From JAHJCW01 sp965369995 (GTDB taxonomy: Bacteria > Fidelibacterota > Marinisomatia > Marinisomatales > JAHJCW01): a stretch of DNA of 15,873 bases. Below, piece by piece: positions 12,641 to 15,873 of the stretch (the first letter of the stretch is position 1; each line of letters begins with the position of its first letter). The DNA lies in assembly GCA_965369995.1 (NCBI GenBank), contig CBDURO010000034.1, forward strand, positions 1 to 15,873. Direction: 5' to 3'. The position numbers and the translations under genes were made by a program. The notes beneath the pieces were generated by a model. It did not search any database, was not told where the DNA came from, and saw nothing but the letters and a program-made list of their open reading frames with translations.

Positions 12641-14536
12641 ATGTCTAAAAAGCCACTTCCGGAAATCACGATCAAAGCAATTCTTCTTGGTGTTGTATTA
12701 TCAATGATATTAGCAGGTGCAAATGCTTATCTTGGTTTATTCGCCGGTATGACGGTCTCTGCGTCAATTCCGGCAGCCGTAATTTCGATGGGAGTCCTTC
12801 GCTTATTCCGTCGTTCCAATATACTCGAAAATAATATTGTTCAAACCGCAGCATCTGCAGGCGAATCGCTTGCAGCGGGTGTCATATTTACTATTCCTGC
12901 ACTTGTTTTAATGGGTTACTGGACGGAATTCAACTATTTTGAAGTAGCCAAAATAGCGAGTATCGGCGGATTGATTGGTGTACTTTTTACTATTCCTTTA
13001 CGTCGCGCCTTAATAGTCGAAGCTAAACTAACCTATCCGGAAGGCATCGCAACTGCGGCAGTTTTGAGAGCAGGCGACAGAAACCAAGAGGGTGAAGCCG
13101 CCGAATCGGCTAAAGGAAGTATGAAATTGATTGGTCTCGCCGCACTTGCGGGCGGATTAATGAAAGTAGCACAACAGGGATATCAATTATGGTCCGCTGC
13201 AATTGCAGGAGCAATTAAATTGCCGATTGGTAAAGGTGCAATTTTTGGCTTAGGTACTAACCTTTCTCCCGCCTTGATTGCAGTTGGATACATTGTAGGA
13301 CGAAATATTGGTATTCTCGTTGTTGGTGGTGGATTAATCTCTTGGGCGATTGCAATTCCTATTTATTCAGCAATTTACGGTTATGAAGGTAATTATTTTG
13401 AAGCGGCGGAAAATATCTGGAATACACAAATCAGATTTTTGGGGATTGGCGCAATGGTTATTGGGGGGATATGGTCGTTAATTAAGTTAGCTAAACCATT
13501 AGTTGCCGGAATAAAAGCAAGCCTCGACGCCGTAAAACACGCCAACGAAGGAAAAAGTTTGGCACGTGAAGAACAGGATACGCCTATTAAATATGTTGGC
13601 TATGGGTTATTAATACTAATGGTACCGGTATTTTTCTTATACATCGGAATACTTGAATCAATTTGGATGGCAGTTCTATTATCAATTGTAATGATGATCT
13701 TTGGCTTTTTATTTTCTGCGGTTGCAGCTTATATGGCAGGCGTGGTTGGCTCGTCCAATAATCCAATTTCCGGTGTTACCATCGCAACAATTTTATTCTC
13801 CTCTCTATTATTATTAGCATTATTAAGACCCGACTCAGTTGAAGAGGCCACTACTGGTGCCGCAGCAGCGATTTTAATTGGTGCGGTTGTTTGCTGTGCA
13901 GCAGCAATTGGTGGAGATAATCTACAAGATTTAAAAACCGGACATATTTTAGGCGCTACTCCCTGGAAACAGCAAGTTATGCAAGTTGTTGGAACCATAA
14001 GTGCCGCAATTGTATTGGGACTCGTTCTTGATATTTTACATACCGCTTACACGATTGGTTCTCCGACTCTTTCGGCTCCTCAGGCAACATTGATGAAATC
14101 GGTAGCGGAAGGCGTTTTTCAGGGTAATTTGCCGTGGACAATGGTCACATTGGGTGGAATAATTGGTGTTCTGATAATTTTATTAGATCTTCGACAAGAA
14201 CGCATCGGTTCGGATTTTCGGGTTCCGATATTAGCAGTAGCAGTAGGTATTTATTTACCAATTGAATTAACCGTACCAATCTTCCTTGGCGGAATGATTT
14301 CACATTTTGGTAATAAAAACGGTGCAACCGAAGTTACCCGCAGAAACGGTTTACTGTTAGCGTCGGGCTTGATCACCGGTGAGGCACTTATGGGAATTTT
14401 AGTCGCTGTACCGATATTCATTACTTCAAACAAAGACTGGTGGCCAACATTTGGTCCGGCAACTTGGTTGGGTACATTATTATTCATTGGTGTGATGTAT
14501 TGGTTGTATCTAATTTTAGTAAGTCGTAAGCAGTAA
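12641..14536 (+). CDS. OPT family oligopeptide transporter
   Basis: 631 residues, the usual size for prokaryotic OPT transporters, with about 14-16 hydrophobic segments over the whole length. Recognisable family stretches are EITIKAILLGVVLSMILAGANAYLGLFAGMTVSASIPAAVISMGVLR-like residues 9-56, NIVQTAASAGESLAAGVIFTIPAL (65-88), LTYPEGIATAAVLRAG (109-124) and, further on, GVVGSSNNPISGVTIATILF and GGDNLQDLKTGHILGATPWKQQ. The family moves small peptides or metal chelates by proton symport across the inner membrane; the substrate cannot be read here. Start at ATG 12641 has no Shine-Dalgarno. A tiny frame ATGAAAACCAATGTCTAA at 12631-12648 overlaps the start. The gene is divergent from the TPP-controlled operon and followed by a 104-base repeat-rich spacer before adenosine deaminase. 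Confidence 0.93.
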   Translation: MSKKPLPEITIKAILLGVVLSMILAGANAYLGLFAGMTVSASIPAAVISMGVLRLFRRSNILENNIVQTAASAGESLAAGVIFTIPALVLMGYWTEFNYFEVAKIASIGGLIGVLFTIPLRRALIVEAKLTYPEGIATAAVLRAGDRNQEGEAAESAKGSMKLIGLAALAGGLMKVAQQGYQLWSAAIAGAIKLPIGKGAIFGLGTNLSPALIAVGYIVGRNIGILVVGGGLISWAIAIPIYSAIYGYEGNYFEAAENIWNTQIRFLGIGAMVIGGIWSLIKLAKPLVAGIKASLDAVKHANEGKSLAREEQDTPIKYVGYGLLILMVPVFFLYIGILESIWMAVLLSIVMMIFGFLFSAVAAYMAGVVGSSNNPISGVTIATILFSSLLLLALLRPDSVEEATTGAAAAILIGAVVCCAAAIGGDNLQDLKTGHILGATPWKQQVMQVVGTISAAIVLGLVLDILHTAYTIGSPTLSAPQATLMKSVAEGVFQGNLPWTMVTLGGIIGVLIILLDLRQERIGSDFRVPILAVAVGIYLPIELTVPIFLGGMISHFGNKNGATEVTRRNGLLLASGLITGEALMGILVAVPIFITSNKDWWPTFGPATWLGTLLFIGVMYWLYLILVSRKQ

Positions 14537-14640
14537 TTAGTGGAATGGTTGAATGGTAGGTTAGTGAAATGTTGAATAAACAAATTATTTATCTTAAATA
14601 TTCAATCGTCAATATTTAATAGTAAATAGAAAATGTAAAA
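14537..14640. repeat. Spacer made of recurring intergenic words
   Basis: The spacer contains imperfect internal repeats (TGGAATGGTTGAATGGTAGG, then TTAGTGAAATGTTGAATAAA) and, at 14600-14630, ATTCAATCGTCAATATTTAA followed by TAGTAAATAG. The latter resembles the string at 2794-2828. No Shine-Dalgarno or clear promoter precedes the adenosine deaminase start. Confidence 0.45.
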
Positions 14641-15726
14641 ATGGCAATAAATATCGAATTATTAAAACGTTTACCAAAAGTTGAGTTGCATTGCCATCTT
14701 GATGGTTGTTTGCGAATTGAAACAATTTTAGACCTCGCTCAAAAAGATAAGGTCAAACTGCCATCATTTGATTTTGATGAATTACGAAAAGCTCTAACTA
14801 TTGGTGATAATCGCGTTACTCTTGAAGAATATATTGACAGATTCAATATAACTTTAAGTGTTATGCAAACTCCGGAAAGTCTGAAGCGTATCGCCTTTGA
14901 ATTGATTGAGGACATCTCCAAAGAGAATGTTAGGTACATAGAAATCCGTTATTCTCCAATTTTACATACCAAAAAAGATATGACACCTGCTGAATCTATT
15001 GACGCGGTTAATGCAGGTTTAAAGCAAGGAGAAAAGGAGTTTGGTGTAAAATCGGGAATCATCATTTGCGGTATTAGAAATATATCACCTGAGGTATCAT
15101 TAAAATTAGCTGATTTGACCGTTCAGTATAAAAATAAAGGAGTTGTAGGATTTGATCTTGCAGGAACAGAAGAAAATTTCCCGGCTAAAGACCATCGGGA
15201 AGCGTTTTATTTAATTCAAAATAATAACATTAATGCCACTATTCACGCGGGAGAAGCCTTCGGTCCGGCTTCGATACATCAAGCGATTCACTATTGTAAT
15301 GCGCACCGTATTGGTCACGGTACACGCTTAAAAGAAGATAAAGACCTAATGAATTATGTGAATGACCACCGTATTCCGTTGGAAATTTGTCTTACATCAA
15401 ATTGGCATACTCGTACCGTACGTTCCTTGAAGTATCACCCTGCAAAATTCTATTACGATAATGGAATTCGTATATCATTAAATACTGATAACCGTCTTAT
15501 TTCTGATACTACATTAACCAAGGAATTTGCTTTAGCTCACGAATTATTTGGATTTTACCTAAATGATTTTCGCAGAATGACAATCACCGCAATGAAAAGT
15601 GCCTTTTTGAGTTACAAAACGCGCAAAGTAATGATTCGTGAAATTGCCGAAGAATTTGAACAGGAATTTGGCTTAATGCCCGAATATGTTGAAACCGGAT
15701 ATCAAAGGATAAGAGGTAGAAAGTAA
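14641..15726 (+). CDS. add: Adenosine deaminase
   Basis: 361 residues, matching the metal-dependent adenosine deaminase family (TIM-barrel amidohydrolase). Zinc ligands and catalytic residues are in place: H17 and H19 in VELHCHLDG, H202 and E205 in IHAGEAFG, H226 in RIGHGTRL, and D283 in SLNTDNRL. The residue after D283 is asparagine (N284) where mammalian enzymes have a second aspartate; TDN is common in bacterial members, so it is not a defect. The region LEICLTSNWHTRT corresponds to the family's LEVCPTSNxxT. The enzyme converts adenosine (and deoxyadenosine) to inosine in purine salvage, in the cytoplasm. No Shine-Dalgarno is visible. It may follow OPT transcription or use its own promoter. 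The stop is one base from the stop of the convergent gene. Confidence 0.95.
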   Translation: MAINIELLKRLPKVELHCHLDGCLRIETILDLAQKDKVKLPSFDFDELRKALTIGDNRVTLEEYIDRFNITLSVMQTPESLKRIAFELIEDISKENVRYIEIRYSPILHTKKDMTPAESIDAVNAGLKQGEKEFGVKSGIIICGIRNISPEVSLKLADLTVQYKNKGVVGFDLAGTEENFPAKDHREAFYLIQNNNINATIHAGEAFGPASIHQAIHYCNAHRIGHGTRLKEDKDLMNYVNDHRIPLEICLTSNWHTRTVRSLKYHPAKFYYDNGIRISLNTDNRLISDTTLTKEFALAHELFGFYLNDFRRMTITAMKSAFLSYKTRKVMIREIAEEFEQEFGLMPEYVETGYQRIRGRK

Positions 15727-15727
15727 T

Positions 15728-15873
15728 TTAATTTCTAATAACTGCTACTTTACCAAATTTACGTGATCCATCTGCGGTGTAAACCGCTAAGAGATATACT
15801 CCGCTACCAACCCACATGCCGTTTTCATCTTTACCATCCCATTGAATTTGGTAACCGTTAATTCCTAAATCTT
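15728..15873 (-). CDS. C-terminus of a surface or secreted protein with FlgD-like Ig domain (5' part outside window)
   Basis: On the minus strand an open frame enters from the right edge and ends in TAA at 15730-15728. The 47 visible codons give ...DLGINGYQIQWDGKDEN, then GMWVGSGVYLLAVYTADGSR, then KFGKVAVIRN. The WDGKDENG...V-x-SGVYL...K-x-x-V pattern is the FlgD-like Ig fold found at the extreme C-terminus of many large secreted proteins in FCB-group and related candidate phyla, where it may act as a sorting or anchoring tag. The rest of the protein, and so its function, is not in the window. Its stop codon and that of adenosine deaminase are separated by one base. Confidence 0.85.
   Translation of the reverse strand, partial: DLGINGYQIQWDGKDENGMWVGSGVYLLAVYTADGSRKFGKVAVIRN

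Noticed and set aside
12631..12648. Five-codon frame (MKTNV) overlapping the OPT start codon
   Set aside because: It has no Shine-Dalgarno and is too short to support as a coding upstream frame; noted only as a curiosity.
13729..13998. Antisense open frame within the OPT transporter gene
   Set aside because: Its composition is a mirror of the hydrophobic coding strand; it has no ribosome site and overlaps a strongly supported gene. The same holds for the other antisense frames inside AI-2E, dipeptidase, nitroreductase and adenosine deaminase.
15481..15492. TDN instead of TDD in adenosine deaminase as a possible lost active-site residue
   Set aside because: The zinc ligand aspartate (D283) is present, and asparagine at the next position is common in bacterial adenosine deaminases.
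1..15873. CRISPR arrays, tRNA or rRNA genes, insertion sequences
   Set aside because: I found no regularly spaced direct repeats, cloverleaf-like sequences, rRNA motifs, transposase genes or paired terminal inverted repeats.

Overview
The window is AT-rich bacterial DNA from a didermic (Gram-negative-type) organism. It carries a TonB-dependent receptor with a carboxypeptidase-like N-terminal plug, an outer-membrane beta-barrel protein, a lipoprotein, and, at the right edge, the end of a protein with a FlgD-like C-terminal domain. That mix suits the Bacteroidota/FCB superphylum and its candidate-phylum relatives. This placement is inference; there is no rRNA or tRNA in the window to test it. 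Genes are dense and no gene-free stretch exceeds 300 bases.

Layout, plus strand: end of a cyclophilin (1-344); a tight three-gene group of DUF3795 protein, alkyltransferase-like protein and YecH-like protein (380-1505); an AI-2E/PerM family membrane protein (1609-2655); then a run of closely spaced genes (about 2844-6339) for a lipoprotein, a C69 dipeptidase, a DUF4389 membrane protein, a nitroreductase and a YedF-like DsrE protein; then an outer-membrane beta-barrel protein (6427-7113) ending in a clear terminator. Next is a C-GCAxxG-C-C redox protein (7206-7643) whose reading frame crosses an in-frame TGA at 7260-7262. The TGA falls at a cysteine-type position and is followed by a SECIS-like hairpin, so I read it as selenocysteine.

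Layout, minus strand: arsM and arsR (7657-8792), with a perfect 9-5-9 operator overlapping a sigma70-like promoter; then a NagX/HGSNAT-like membrane acyltransferase and a TonB-dependent receptor (8876-12408) behind a TPP riboswitch (12414-12493). The riboswitch marks the receptor as a likely outer-membrane importer of thiamin or a thiamin precursor. Divergent on the plus strand are an OPT family transporter (12641-14536) and adenosine deaminase (14641-15726). The right end holds the C-terminus of a minus-strand surface or secreted protein.

The points most worth attention are the selenoprotein gene, which conventional ORF calling truncates; its setting between a YedF-like selenium-associated gene and an arsenic methylation operon; the pairing of a membrane acyltransferase with a TPP-controlled receptor; and intergenic spacers built from a small vocabulary of recurring words (348-373, 1505-1608, 2690-2828, 14537-14640).
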